A DNA stretch of 64,000 nucleotides from Kitasatospora aureofaciens (GCF_001188955.3 NZ_JPRF03000076.1:186001-250000), one strand, 5' to 3'. Counted from the first letter of the stretch, positions 17,339 through 26,189 are shown. Translations and numbers: made by a program. The notes: generated by a model not told the origin, from the letters alone.

Positions 17339-17656
17339 GGAGGGGGTCCTCTGCCTTTCCGGCGCGGCATGACCCTCGGCTCGTCGTGCCGCAGGGTGGG
17401 GGACAGATCCGCGCATTGCGGTGCAACCTAACTTCTACGCCCGAGTATCGGAACAAAGGTTTGATAACTGTTCGCTTACCGAACACAAAAGCCCAGGTCA
17501 GGGCGGGTGTGGAGGTGGCATGAAAAGCTCAGATCTGATACATCGTCAGTAGGTCCGGGGGTCGCGAAGGCCCGTGGACGGCGCGCTGTGGCCGATCGTG
17601 GGAAACCCGGGCACAGTGGGAGTCTCGGGGCACTTCGATGTTCTCGGAGCCACTCC
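17339..17656. promoter_or_regulatory. Divergent promoter region with an inverted repeat (permease/Ku)
   Basis: This 318-bp stretch separates the divergent permease and Ku genes and holds no gene. It is less G+C-rich than its surroundings around 17440-17500. A perfect inverted repeat TGTTCG-N5-CGAACA lies at 17469-17485. On the minus strand the hexamers TTGTGT and TATCAA flank it with a 16-base spacer, so it may be an operator inside the permease promoter. Confidence 0.4.
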
Positions 17657-18670
17657 ATGCAGACGACCTGGAAGGGGACGATCAGTTTCGGTCTGGTCAG
17701 CATCCCCGTCCACCTCTACTCCGCCACCCAGGAGCACGACGTCCCGCTGCACCAGGTGCACGCCAAGGACGGCGGACGGGTGCGGATGAAGCGGTACTGC
17801 GAACGGGAGGAGAAGGAGGTCCCGTACGCCGAGATCGCCAAGGGCTACGAGTCACCCGACGGCCGGACGGTCACGCTCAGCGACGACGACCTCGCCGACC
17901 TGCCGCTGCCCAGCAAGAAGATCATCGATGTGCTGGCCTTCGTGGACGCGACCGAGATCGACCCGCTGATGTTCTCCAAGGCCTACTACGTCGGCGTCGC
18001 CGACAAGGCCGCCGCCAAACCGTACGCCCTGCTGCGCGACGCCCTGGTGGAGTCCGGGCAGATCGCCGTCACGAAGATCGCGCTGCGCACCCGGGAGTCG
18101 CCCGCGGTACTGCGGGTGCACGACGGGACGCTGGTGCTGCAGACCTGCATCTGGCCCGACGAGGTCCGCCCGGCGGCCGGGATCGCACCCGAGGAGAACG
18201 TGACGGTGCGGCCGCAGGAGCTGAAGATGGCGCGCTCGCTGATGGACACCCTCTCCGAGGACTTCGACCTCTCCCAGCTGCACGACGACTACCAGCAGGC
18301 GCTCCAGCAGGTGATCACCGCGCGGCTGGAGGGCGTCGAGGTCCCGCACGAGGAGGAGGCCGGGGAGGCGCCCGACAACGTGATCGACCTGATGGAGGCG
18401 CTGCGCAGCAGCCTCAAGCAGGCCAAGGGCGGGCGGGCTCCGGGCGCCCGGCCCGGGGAAGCGGAGGAGCCGGACGAGGAGAAGCCGGCGCCCGGCAAGC
18501 GCGCCGCGGCGAAGAGGACCACGGCCCCGAAGACCACGGCCCCGAAGACCGCGGATTCCAAGGCGGCGGCCGCGAAGACCACGGCCGCGAAGACCGGGGC
18601 CGGCAAGAAGGGCTCCTCGGAGAAGAAGACCACCACCCGCAAGTCCACGGCTCCGCGCAAGGCCTCGTGA
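17657..18670 (+). CDS. ku: Ku protein, DNA end-binding factor of non-homologous end joining
   Basis: A 337-residue bacterial Ku homologue. The core begins with MQTTWKGTISFGLVSIPVHLY and contains CEREEKEVPYAEIAKGYE and LDTLSEDFDLSQLHDDYQ-type segments; it forms the dimeric ring that threads DNA ends. Residues about 255-337 form a Lys/Ala/Thr-rich tail with repeats of the type TTAPKT and AAKTT, longer than the minimal Ku and probably DNA-binding. Ku normally recruits the ligase LigD, but none is encoded nearby in this window. It is divergent from the permease. Confidence 0.95.
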   Translation: MQTTWKGTISFGLVSIPVHLYSATQEHDVPLHQVHAKDGGRVRMKRYCEREEKEVPYAEIAKGYESPDGRTVTLSDDDLADLPLPSKKIIDVLAFVDATEIDPLMFSKAYYVGVADKAAAKPYALLRDALVESGQIAVTKIALRTRESPAVLRVHDGTLVLQTCIWPDEVRPAAGIAPEENVTVRPQELKMARSLMDTLSEDFDLSQLHDDYQQALQQVITARLEGVEVPHEEEAGEAPDNVIDLMEALRSSLKQAKGGRAPGARPGEAEEPDEEKPAPGKRAAAKRTTAPKTTAPKTADSKAAAAKTTAAKTGAGKKGSSEKKTTTRKSTAPRKAS

Positions 18671-18719
18671 CCGTGCGGGCCGGGCTGTCCCCCTCTCCAG
18701 CACTGGAGGCGATCCCGAG

Positions 18720-19004
18720 ATGGACCTGCTCACCTACAAGGAACTCGACACCGGCCCCGACGCCCCCCGTAACCCGAGCCGGGGACAGCGGGCCTGGCAC
18801 TGGCTGCTCAGCCTCAGTCCGACCGTGGTGACGTTCATGGTCGCGCTCTCGATCGGGCTGTGCATGGTCGCCGTCCAGACGGGCTGGGACCCGATGCTCG
18901 GCCTGATGGCCTTCTTCTGGTTCCTGACCTTCATCGCGCTGGTCGGCATGGTCGCCCGCTGGGTGACTCCCGGCCGGGGCAGGCACCGGATGGCGGCCTC
19001 CTGA
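18720..19004 (+). CDS. Small two-helix membrane protein of unknown function
   Basis: A 94-residue protein with a polar N-terminus (about 1-28), then two hydrophobic helices (about 36-56 and 60-80) and a basic C-terminus. I do not recognise a family. It follows the Ku gene by 49 bp on the same strand, with the start just after a CGAGATGGACC context, so co-transcription with Ku is possible. Coding character is supported by strong third-position G/C bias and the sensible topology. Confidence 0.6.
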   Translation: MDLLTYKELDTGPDAPRNPSRGQRAWHWLLSLSPTVVTFMVALSIGLCMVAVQTGWDPMLGLMAFFWFLTFIALVGMVARWVTPGRGRHRMAAS

Positions 19005-19037
19005 CCCGGCCGGGAGTCCCGGCGTGTCCGGGAGGGC

Positions 19038-20426
19038 TCAGCCGATCCACACCGTGGTGACGTTGCAGAACTCCCGGATGCCGTGCCCGGACAGCTCCCG
19101 TCCGAAGCCCGAGCGCTTGACGCCGCCGAAGGGCAGCGCCGGGTGGGAGGCGGTCATGCCGTTGAAGAACACCCCGCCGGCCTGGATGTCGCGGACGAAG
19201 CGCTCCTGCTCGTCCCGGTCGGTGGTCCAGACGTTGGAGCTGAGCCCGAACGGGGTGTCGTTGGCGAGCGCCAGCGCCTCGTCCAGATCGGCGACCCGGT
19301 AGACGGTGGCGACCGGGCCGAAGGTCTCCTCCTGGTGGATCCGCATCGCCGGGGTGACGCCGGTCAGGACGGTCGGCTCGTAGAACCAGCCGGTGTCCCA
19401 GCCCATCGGGCGGTCGCCGCCGCACTCGACGCGGGCACCGTGGGTGCGGGCGTCCTCGACCAGTTCCTCCAGGTCGTCCCGGCCCTGGCGGCTGGCCAGC
19501 GGTCCGACGTCGGTGCCCTCGTCCATCGGGTCGCCGATCCGCAGTGCCCGCATCGCCTCGGTGAAGGCGGAGGTGAAGCGGTCGTAGACGTCGGTGTGCA
19601 CGATGAAGCGCTTGGCGGCGATGCAGGACTGGCCGTTGTTCTGCACCCGGGCCCGTACCGCGGTGGCCACGGCGGCCTCCAGGTCGGCGCTCGGCAGGAC
19701 CACGTAGGGGTCGCTGCCGCCCAGTTCCAGTACGGCCTTCTTCACCTCGTCGGCCGCGGCGGCGGCCACCGCCCGCCCGGCCGGCTCGCTGCCGGTGAGG
19801 GTCACGGCGGCGACCCGGCGGTCCCGGATCACGTCCTCGACCGCGTCCGAGCCGATCAGCAGGGTCTGGAAGCAGCCCTCCGGGAAGCCCGCCCGCTGGA
19901 ACAGCTCCTCGATCGCGAGCGCCGTGCGCGGCACGTTGGAGGCGTGCTTGAGCAGGCCCACGTTGCCCGCCATCAGGGCCGGCGCGGCGAAGCGGATCAC
20001 CTGCCAGAACGGGAAGTTCCACGGCATCACGGCGAGCACCGGGCCCATCGGGCGGTAGCGGACGTAGGCGCGGGTGGCCCCGCTGTCGGTCACGTCGGCC
20101 TGGGCCGGGTGCTCGTCGGCGAGCAGGGCCTCGGCGTTGTCGGCGTACCAGCGCATCGCCTTGGCGCACTTGGCGGCCTCGGCCCGGGCGGCGGTGAGCG
20201 GCTTGCCCATCTCCTCGGTCATCGTCCGGGCGACGGTCTCCTGGTCCCGGTCCAGCAGGTCGGCCGCGCGGTGCATCAGTTCGGCGCGGGCGGTGAAGGG
20301 GGTGCTGCGGTGGCCGTGGAAGGCGGCTTCGGCGCGGGCCAGTCGCTGCTCGATCCCGGCCGCGTCGAGCGGTTCGAAGGTCTGGAGGATCTCGCCGGTC
20401 GCGGGGTTGACGCTGGCGATGGGCAT
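19038..20426 (-). CDS. gabD: NADP-type succinate-semialdehyde dehydrogenase (aldehyde dehydrogenase family)
   Basis: A 462-residue ALDH. The Rossmann segment has MPWNFPFWQVIRFAAPAL and LLKHASNVP, the NAD(P) site has TGSEPAGRAVA, the catalytic Glu lies in LELGGSDPY and the nucleophile Cys in NNGQSCIAAKRF. The overall pattern (PIASVNPATGE, short length, KHASN) matches GabD/SSADH enzymes of the NADP-preferring actinobacterial type. It would convert succinate semialdehyde to succinate in GABA or polyamine breakdown. The gene stands alone, and neither GABA transaminase nor a regulator is adjacent. Confidence 0.88.
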   Translation of the reverse strand: MPIASVNPATGEILQTFEPLDAAGIEQRLARAEAAFHGHRSTPFTARAELMHRAADLLDRDQETVARTMTEEMGKPLTAARAEAAKCAKAMRWYADNAEALLADEHPAQADVTDSGATRAYVRYRPMGPVLAVMPWNFPFWQVIRFAAPALMAGNVGLLKHASNVPRTALAIEELFQRAGFPEGCFQTLLIGSDAVEDVIRDRRVAAVTLTGSEPAGRAVAAAAADEVKKAVLELGGSDPYVVLPSADLEAAVATAVRARVQNNGQSCIAAKRFIVHTDVYDRFTSAFTEAMRALRIGDPMDEGTDVGPLASRQGRDDLEELVEDARTHGARVECGGDRPMGWDTGWFYEPTVLTGVTPAMRIHQEETFGPVATVYRVADLDEALALANDTPFGLSSNVWTTDRDEQERFVRDIQAGGVFFNGMTASHPALPFGGVKRSGFGRELSGHGIREFCNVTTVWIG

Positions 20427-20550
20427 GCGGGCTCCCAGTGGGGTTCGGGTCCGGTGCGTCTGTCCTCACACCCTCCCCGACGCCCCGGCCCCGGGCACGC
20501 CACCGCCGCCCGGCGTGTCCCGCCGGGCCGCGGTGTTCGCCGTTCCGGGG

Positions 20551-20832
20551 CTACTCCGGCAGCGACTCCACCCGGGCCGCCGCCTCCCTGGCCCGGGCGC
20601 CGGCCCTGGTCCGGGCGGCGGTGACATGGCGGCCCGGGAAGCGGTGCAGGTACTCGGCCTCCAGCTCCCCGGTGCGCAGCGTGTGCCGCTTCAGCGCCTC
20701 CTCCGAGCCGTACAGGAAGGTCTCGTGGCGGGTGCGGTGCAGCTGCTCCAGCTCGTGCAGCAGGGTGTCGTTGCCCAGAGCGTGCGGGGAGATGCCCTCG
20801 GGTCGGATGTGCGGGTCGTTGACGTGCCGCAT
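20551..20832 (-). CDS. Small DUF6158-type protein
   Basis: A 93-residue, helix-rich, charged protein. The central part (LLHELEQLHRTRHETFLYGSEE, then ALKRHTLRTGELEAEYLHRFPGR) matches the small streptomycete family DUF6158, which has no known function. A perfect GAGGAGG ribosome-binding site precedes the ATG at 20832. It is divergent from the ArsR-family gene, so its promoter shares the region with the ArsR operators at 20917-20958. Confidence 0.75.
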   Translation of the reverse strand: MRHVNDPHIRPEGISPHALGNDTLLHELEQLHRTRHETFLYGSEEALKRHTLRTGELEAEYLHRFPGRHVTAARTRAGARAREAAARVESLPE

Positions 20833-20916
20833 CTCGGTACCTCCTCGACAGGATGCCCCTTCTACCGGGTGCCCGGTGTCCGGTGCCGGTACACCCGTTC
20901 GGTCGGGCGGCAGTGC

Positions 20917-20958
20917 ACAAGAGATGTTGTAAAAGCGGTGTCGTACAAGAGTTCTTGT
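20917..20958. promoter_or_regulatory. Two tandem ArsR-type operator palindromes
   Basis: Box 1 ACAAGAGATGTTGT (20917-20930, one mismatch) and box 2 ACAAGAGTTCTTGT (20945-20958, perfect arms ACAAGA/TCTTGT) are 28 bp apart just upstream of the ArsR start at 20974. The region is locally A+T-rich. Two dimer sites would cover the promoter of the regulator operon and may reach the divergent DUF6158 gene. Confidence 0.7.
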
Positions 20959-20973
20959 GAATATTCTCCCGGC

Positions 20974-21588
20974 ATGGACGACACCACGGGCCGCACGCCC
21001 GGCACCACCGACGACCCGCGCGGCGCCCGGGAGATCCAGGACTCCCGGGTGCTCGCCGCCCTCACCCACCCGCTGCGCCGCCGGCTGATCGACGTGCTCA
21101 AGGTCGACGGCCCGGCCACGGTCGGCAAGCTGGCCGAACGCACCGAGCAGGCGGTCGGCAACGTCAGCCACCACCTGAAGGTGCTGGCCGAGAGCGGACT
21201 GATCGAGGAGGCGCCCGGGCTCGCCCGGGACCGGCGGGAGCGCTGGTGGCGGCTGGCCGACCGCGAACTCAGCTGGACCAGGGCCCACTTCGACGGCGAC
21301 CCGGTCACCGAGGCCGTCGCGGACGCGGCCGGGTCGATCCTGCTGGAGCGCCAGGTCGAGCTGGTCCGGGAATGGGCCGTACGGCGCGGCGGCTACGGGC
21401 CCGACTGGCGGGACGGCACCTCGGTGGCCACCCAGGCCTGGCTGCGGCTCACCCCGGAGGAGGCCCGGGAACTGGCCGCGGACCTCCACGAGGTGATCCA
21501 GAAGTGGGCGCACCGGCCGGTGCCCGAGGACGGACAGGACCGCGAGACCGTCCTCGCCTTCGCCCACAGCGTCCCGGCCAAGCCGTGA
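20974..21588 (+). CDS. ArsR/SmtB-type winged-helix regulator
   Basis: A 204-residue regulator. The winged helix spans about residues 25-95 (LAALTHPLRRRLIDVLKVDGPATVGKLAERTEQAVGNVSHHLKVLAESGLIEEAP). The C-terminal half is helical with no clear metal cysteines, so a small-molecule or non-metal effector is likely. It is the first gene of a three-gene operon: its stop overlaps the MFS start (GTGA), and that gene overlaps the deaminase (ATGA). Two palindromes just upstream (20917-20958) indicate autoregulation. Confidence 0.9.
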   Translation: MDDTTGRTPGTTDDPRGAREIQDSRVLAALTHPLRRRLIDVLKVDGPATVGKLAERTEQAVGNVSHHLKVLAESGLIEEAPGLARDRRERWWRLADRELSWTRAHFDGDPVTEAVADAAGSILLERQVELVREWAVRRGGYGPDWRDGTSVATQAWLRLTPEEARELAADLHEVIQKWAHRPVPEDGQDRETVLAFAHSVPAKP

Positions 21589-22880
21589 CCGCCACCCTCG
21601 CCCCGCCGCCCGAACACCCGCAAGTCCGTTCCTGCTGGGGGCTGTTCGCCCAACGGGACTTCCGGCTGCTGTGGGCGGGGCAGACCGTCAGCCGGCTGGG
21701 CAGCAGCGTCACCACTGTCGCGCTGCCGCTGGTCGCCGTGCTCACCCTGGGCGCCGGGCCGCTCTCCACCGGTCTGCTGACCGGTGCGATCTGGCTGCCC
21801 TGGCTGCTGTTCGGCCTGCCGGCCGGGGTGTGGGTCGGCCGGGCGCCCCGGCGGGCCGTGATGATCGGCTGCAACCTCGGCTCCGCCGCGCTGTTCGCGA
21901 GCGTGCCGGTGGCGGGCTGGTTCGGCGGGCTCACCATGGCACAGCTGCTGGCCGTGGCCTTCCTCGGCGGTGTCTGCTCGGTGTTCTTCGACGCCGCCGA
22001 CCAGGCCTACCTGCCCGAACTGGTGGCCCCGGAGGGCCTGATCGAGGGCAACGCCAAGCTGACCGGCGGCGGCTCGGCGGCTGAGGTCGCCGGGCGCGGA
22101 CTGGCCGGGCTGATCGTCCAATTCTTGGGCGCGGCGGGCGGGTTGCTCGTCGACGCGGTGAGCTTCCTGGTCGCGGCCGCGACCCTGCTGCGGATCCGCG
22201 CCCGGTCGGCGCCGGCGCCCCTGGAGCAGGCGGACCTGCTCGGACAGGTCCGGGAGGGGCTGTCCTTCCTGCTGCGCGACCCGTACCTGCGCGCCTTCCT
22301 GTGCTTCGGCGCCGCCGCCAACTTCGCCCTGATGGGCTACCAGTCGATCCTGCCGCTGTTCCTGGTCCGGTCGGCCGGGATCGCCCCCGGCTGGGTCGGC
22401 GCGCTCGCCTCCGCCGCCGCGGTCGGCGGCGTGCTCGGCTCGCTGGCCGCGCGCCCGCTGTGCCGCCGGCTCGGGACGGCGCGGGGGACGCGGATCGTGC
22501 TGCTGACCGTCACCCCGTTCGGGTTGCTGATGCCGCTGGCCGGGCCGGGCGCCGGGACGGTGCTGTACGTGATCGGGTCGCTGGCCGTGGTCGCGGCGGT
22601 GGTGCTCTGCAACATCGTGCTCGGCAGCTTCCGGCAGTCCTACACCCCGCCCGAGTTGCTCACCCGGGTGTCGGCCGGCGCGATGTTCGCCGTCCACGCC
22701 ACCATCCCGCTCGGCGCGCTGACCGGCGGGGCACTGGGCGAACTGATCGGTCTCCGGGCGACGATGTGGGTGATGACCGGCCTGCTCACGCTGACCGGGA
22801 CCCTGCCGCTGTTCTCGCCGCTGCGCAGCCTCCGGGAGCTGCCCACGACACCCCCAGAGAACGGGAAGATCATAGGATGA
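21585..22880 (+). CDS. Major facilitator superfamily efflux transporter
   Basis: A 431-residue, 12-helix MFS protein of the DHA-3/enterobactin-exporter-like class. Conserved features are RDFRLLWAGQTVSRLGSSVTTVALPL at the N-terminus and the loop RAPRRAVMIGCNL. The GTG start at 21585 overlaps the ArsR stop, so translation is coupled. The downstream deaminase overlaps its stop. The operon context (regulator, pump, purine-type deaminase) hints at export of a purine-like or related compound; this is inference only. Confidence 0.88.
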   Translation: MTATLAPPPEHPQVRSCWGLFAQRDFRLLWAGQTVSRLGSSVTTVALPLVAVLTLGAGPLSTGLLTGAIWLPWLLFGLPAGVWVGRAPRRAVMIGCNLGSAALFASVPVAGWFGGLTMAQLLAVAFLGGVCSVFFDAADQAYLPELVAPEGLIEGNAKLTGGGSAAEVAGRGLAGLIVQFLGAAGGLLVDAVSFLVAAATLLRIRARSAPAPLEQADLLGQVREGLSFLLRDPYLRAFLCFGAAANFALMGYQSILPLFLVRSAGIAPGWVGALASAAAVGGVLGSLAARPLCRRLGTARGTRIVLLTVTPFGLLMPLAGPGAGTVLYVIGSLAVVAAVVLCNIVLGSFRQSYTPPELLTRVSAGAMFAVHATIPLGALTGGALGELIGLRATMWVMTGLLTLTGTLPLFSPLRSLRELPTTPPENGKIIG

Positions 22881-23929
22881 ATCCTTCCGCATCCTCAGAT
22901 TCACCACCCGAAAGCTCGGACGGACCACACATGCCGCTTCCCAAGGCCGAACTCCACCTGCACATCGAAGGCACCCTCGAACCCGAGCTCGCCTTCGCCC
23001 TCGCCGCCCGAAACTCCGTCGCGCTGCCCTACGCCGACACCGAGGAGCTGCGGAAGGCGTACTCCTTCAGCGACCTCCAGTCCTTCCTGGACCTCTACTA
23101 CGCGCTGATGGCCGTGCTGCGCACCGAACAGGACTTCGCCGACCTCGCCGACGCCTACCTGGCCCGGGCCGCCGAGCAGGGCGTGCGGCACGCGGAGATC
23201 TTCTTCGACCCGCAGGCGCACACGGCCCGCGGAGTACCGCTCGGCGTGGTGGTCGACGGGCTGACCCGGGCGCTGGCGCACAGCGAGGAGCGGTACGGCA
23301 TCAGCACCCAGCTGATCATGTGCTTCCTGCGCGACGAGTCCGCCGACTCCGCACTGGAGACCTTCGAGGCCGCCCGCCCCTACTTCGACCGGATCTCCGG
23401 CATCGGCCTGGACTCCGCCGAGGTGGGCAACCCGCCCGCCAAGTTCCGCGAGGTCTACCGCCGAGCGGCCGAGGCCGGGCTGCGCCGAGTCGCCCACGCG
23501 GGCGAGGAGGGGCCGGCCTCGTACATCACCGAGGCGCTGGACGTCCTGGGCGTCGAGCGGATCGACCACGGGCTGCGCTGCCTGGAGGACGGCCAGGTCG
23601 TCGCCCGCCTGGTCCGCGAACAGATCCCGCTCACCCTCTGCCCGCTCTCCAACGTCCGCCTGCGCTGCGTCGACACCCTCGCCGACCACCCGCTGCGCGA
23701 GATGCTGGACGCCGGACTGCTGGTCACCGTCAACTCCGACGACCCGGCCTACTTCGGCGGCTACGTCGAGGACAACTTCCGGGCCGTCCGGCAGGCCCTC
23801 GCCCTCGACCAGGAGACCCTGCGCCGGCTGGCCGCCAACTCCTTCCGGGCGTCATTCATCGACGACCGGCGGCGGGCCGAACTCCTCGCCGAGGTCGAGC
23901 GCCACACCTTCGAGCCGGTCGAGGACTGA
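22877..23929 (+). CDS. Adenine deaminase (Aah1-type) of the adenosine/AMP deaminase superfamily
   Basis: A 350-residue TIM-barrel metallohydrolase. Zn ligands and catalytic residues are visible: LHLHIEGTLEPE (HxH), HAGEEGP, IDHGLR and NSDDPAYFGG. The strings HIEGTLEPE, EIFFDPQ, LIMCFLRDE, GLDSAE and SDDPAYFGGY are those of the adenine deaminase (Aah1) branch, rather than classical adenosine deaminase, which has HLDG. It should convert adenine to hypoxanthine in purine salvage. ATGA overlap with the MFS gene shows coupling; a second ATG at 22931 (MPLPKAE) could be the true start, as the first 18 residues are low-complexity. A terminator follows. Confidence 0.85.
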   Translation: MNPSASSDSPPESSDGPHMPLPKAELHLHIEGTLEPELAFALAARNSVALPYADTEELRKAYSFSDLQSFLDLYYALMAVLRTEQDFADLADAYLARAAEQGVRHAEIFFDPQAHTARGVPLGVVVDGLTRALAHSEERYGISTQLIMCFLRDESADSALETFEAARPYFDRISGIGLDSAEVGNPPAKFREVYRRAAEAGLRRVAHAGEEGPASYITEALDVLGVERIDHGLRCLEDGQVVARLVREQIPLTLCPLSNVRLRCVDTLADHPLREMLDAGLLVTVNSDDPAYFGGYVEDNFRAVRQALALDQETLRRLAANSFRASFIDDRRRAELLAEVERHTFEPVED

Positions 23930-23940
23930 AGTTCGGAGCA

Positions 23941-23975
23941 GGGCGCGGTGGCGGTGGCGGTGCGCCGCCGCGCCC
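23941..23975. terminator. Bidirectional hairpin terminator
   Basis: Inverted arms of 13 bp (23941-23953 and 23963-23975) with one G-T pair and a 9-base loop lie between the convergent deaminase and VKOR genes. Confidence 0.65.
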
Positions 23976-23988
23976 GGGGGCGGTCGGT

Positions 23989-24600
23989 TCAGACCAGGGT
24001 GCTCCAGAAGTACCAGAACCGGTTGAGCACCAGCAGCGCGATCACCGCGTACCACAGCGCCGGGACGACCCAGTGGTAGCGCGCGGCCTCCCGTACCGCC
24101 ACCCGGCCCCGCCGGCCCACCGGGATCACGCCGGAGCGCAGGTTGTGCAGGGTGGTGTACCAGAACAGCGGGATCATCGCGGCCCACACCACCATGCAGT
24201 ACGGGCAGAGCGCGCCGATCCGGTACAGCGTCTGATACATCAGCCAGGTCACGAAGCCGATCCCGAAGGCTGTCCCGGCCTGCAGTCCCAGCCAGAACCA
24301 GCGCCGGTACGACGCCCCGGCGAGCAGCCCGGCGCCGATCGCGACCACCACGCCGAAGGCGACCAGGCCGATCAGCGAGTTGGGGAAGCCGAAGGCCGAC
24401 GCCTGGTCGCTGCGCATGATCGAACCGCAGCTGATGATCGGATTGATGTTGCAGCCGGGGACGTACGACGGGTCCTCCAGCAGGCGGATCTTGTCCAGGG
24501 TGAGGACCGTCGAGGCGAACAGCCCGACCACGCCGCCGACCAGCAGCAGCCAGGCGAACGGACGGCTCGCGCCGATGGACCGCGGGGCGGCGGCCGTCAC
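23989..24600 (-). CDS. Vitamin K epoxide reductase family membrane protein, copy 2
   Basis: A 203-residue paralogue of the protein at 1648-2295. Loop cysteines are C50 and C58 (GCNINPIISC), and the quinone-side pair CPYC is at 132-135. The GTG start at 24600 overlaps the TGA of the DsbA-like gene (GTGA), so the two are translationally coupled, unlike the first cassette where 85 bp separate them. It should re-oxidise the co-encoded DsbA-like protein. Neighbours and order (membrane protein, DsbA-like, VKOR) are the same as in cassette 1. Confidence 0.93.
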   Translation of the reverse strand: MTAAAPRSIGASRPFAWLLLVGGVVGLFASTVLTLDKIRLLEDPSYVPGCNINPIISCGSIMRSDQASAFGFPNSLIGLVAFGVVVAIGAGLLAGASYRRWFWLGLQAGTAFGIGFVTWLMYQTLYRIGALCPYCMVVWAAMIPLFWYTTLHNLRSGVIPVGRRGRVAVREAARYHWVVPALWYAVIALLVLNRFWYFWSTLV

Positions 24601-25391
24601 CCGGTCACCTGCTTGACCATCGCGGTGAACTCGTCGGGCGAGGCCGCCTTGCCGTTGGTGAGGACGTCCAGCTTCTTGCCGTCGAGCTTGACGGTCGGGG
24701 TGCCGGTGACGTCGCTCTTGTTGAACTCCTCGTTCACCTTGGCCGCCCACGGCGCGTAGGTGCCCTCCTGGACGGCCTTGACGAAGCCGTCGGTCTTCAG
24801 CCCGGGCACCTGGCCGGCCAGGTCGAGGATGTGGTTGACGTCGCCGAAGGCGTCGCTGCGCTCGTCCGGCTGGTTGGCGTACAGCACGTCGTGGAAGGCC
24901 TTGAACTTGTCCACGCCCTCGTTCAGCGCGGCGCCGGCCGCGGCGAGCGCGGTGCGCGAGCCCTTGCCGCCGAGGTTCTTGTCCAGGAACGTCGCCAGGT
25001 GGTACTCGATCTTGTACGTGCCGTTGTCGGCGAGTTGCTGGACGCTCTTGCCGGTGGTGGTTTCCAGCTGCTCGCAGAACGGGCAGCGGAAGTCCTCGTA
25101 GATCTCCAGGGTGTGCGGCGCGTCGGCCTTGCCGTAGGTGATCACGGTGCCGTCCGGACCGGTGGTGTTGGCGGGGGCAACCAGCGGGCCACTGGCGGCG
25201 GCGTCCGAGGAGGAACCGGAGGAGCCGCCGACGGCGAAGGCCACACCGGCCGCCAGGGCCAGCACGGCGGCGGAGGCACCGCCGACCACCACCCGGCGGC
25301 GGATCCGGTCCGAGCGCTCGGCCTGGGCGCGGGCGGCGCGCATGCGCTCCGTGGCGTTGGTCTTCTGATCGGTCTTGCGGGTGTTGCTCAT
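24597..25391 (-). CDS. DsbA-like thiol-disulfide oxidoreductase, copy 2
   Basis: A 264-residue membrane-anchored thioredoxin-fold protein. A basic N-terminal tail with an RIRRRV stop-transfer start is followed by a helix at about 33-54 and a Ser-rich linker. The catalytic domain has CPFC at 103-106 and the cis-Pro loop TGTPTV. Long blocks match copy 1 (DKNLGGKGSRTAL, FHDVLYANQPDER), but the linker and active-site dipeptide differ (PF against PV). The start ATG has a standard context. It is coupled to the downstream VKOR by a 4-bp overlap. Confidence 0.92.
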   Translation of the reverse strand: MSNTRKTDQKTNATERMRAARAQAERSDRIRRRVVVGGASAAVLALAAGVAFAVGGSSGSSSDAAASGPLVAPANTTGPDGTVITYGKADAPHTLEIYEDFRCPFCEQLETTTGKSVQQLADNGTYKIEYHLATFLDKNLGGKGSRTALAAAGAALNEGVDKFKAFHDVLYANQPDERSDAFGDVNHILDLAGQVPGLKTDGFVKAVQEGTYAPWAAKVNEEFNKSDVTGTPTVKLDGKKLDVLTNGKAASPDEFTAMVKQVTG

Positions 25392-25529
25392 GAGGTGTCG
25401 TCCTGTGCTCTCGGGCGTGCGGGAAGGCGGCGCGACCGGGTCCGGGTCCGGGACCGGGTCGGCGCGGGGAGAGAGACGACCGCTGAGGGACGCCGAGACG
25501 CAGGGGACGTGCCCTGGGACGGCCCGGGC

Positions 25530-26189
25530 TCAGACGGCCAGGGCGAACACCGGCGGACCGCGCCGGACGGCCGGACGGACGACCGCGTCCTCGGCCGGGA
25601 CCATCGAACGGCTGGCGCTCGGGAAGGGCACCCGGACCACCGGACGGGCCGGAACGGGCGCGAGGAGCAGCCGCAGCCAGCGGGCGGCGGCCGGCAGGTG
25701 CCGGTGCAGGAACTCGCCCAGCACCCGGAGCGCGCGGGTGAGGCCGCTCAGCGCGGCTTCCGCGCGGCGCAGCCAGAACGCCCCGGCCAGCGCGATCACC
25801 GTGTGCAGCAGCAGGAGCAGCAGGACGCCGGTCTGCTCGGACACGCCGTGGCCGAGCAGGAACCCGCCGAGCGAGCCACCGCCGCACAGCAGCGGCCGGA
25901 AGCCGTGCCCGGCGCCCGGCGGGAGCGTGGGGCAGGAGCGCTGCGCGAAGTCGAACAGCGTGCTGACAGCGAGTTCCAGCGGCACGAACGCCGCCGCGAT
26001 CACCGGGTAGCCGCGTTCGCGGCCGGCCAGGGCGAAGGCGAGGGCGAAGACGGCGACCGAGGCCAGGCCCATCGTGCCGACCGGCAGCGACCGGCCGGTC
26101 ACCAGCACCTGACCGAGCCCGGCGAGCAGCACGACCAGCGCGGCGAAGACCGCCGCGCGGAGCGTCCTGGTGACCGGGCCGATGTCCAT
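25530..26189 (-). CDS. Uncharacterised polytopic membrane protein of the VKOR-DsbA cassette, copy 2
   Basis: A 219-residue paralogue of the protein at 3367-4038, with the same topology: five hydrophobic helices and a basic, proline-rich tail ending PPVFALAV (copy 1 ends PPVLAPAC). Shared motifs are LRAAVF near the start, GLGQVLVTGRSLP (ALGQVVITGRPLP in copy 1) and the cysteine pair around RSC and CGGGS. The ATG at 26189 is chosen since it lines up with copy 1; a GTG at 26207 would add six residues. It is the first gene of the second cassette, 138 bp before the DsbA-like gene. Confidence 0.7.
   Translation of the reverse strand: MDIGPVTRTLRAAVFAALVVLLAGLGQVLVTGRSLPVGTMGLASVAVFALAFALAGRERGYPVIAAAFVPLELAVSTLFDFAQRSCPTLPPGAGHGFRPLLCGGGSLGGFLLGHGVSEQTGVLLLLLLHTVIALAGAFWLRRAEAALSGLTRALRVLGEFLHRHLPAAARWLRLLLAPVPARPVVRVPFPSASRSMVPAEDAVVRPAVRRGPPVFALAV

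Noticed and set aside
17469..17485. LexA-like box TGTTCG-N5-CGAACA
   Set aside because: The half-sites face the opposite way from the actinobacterial SOS box (CGAAC then GTTCG).
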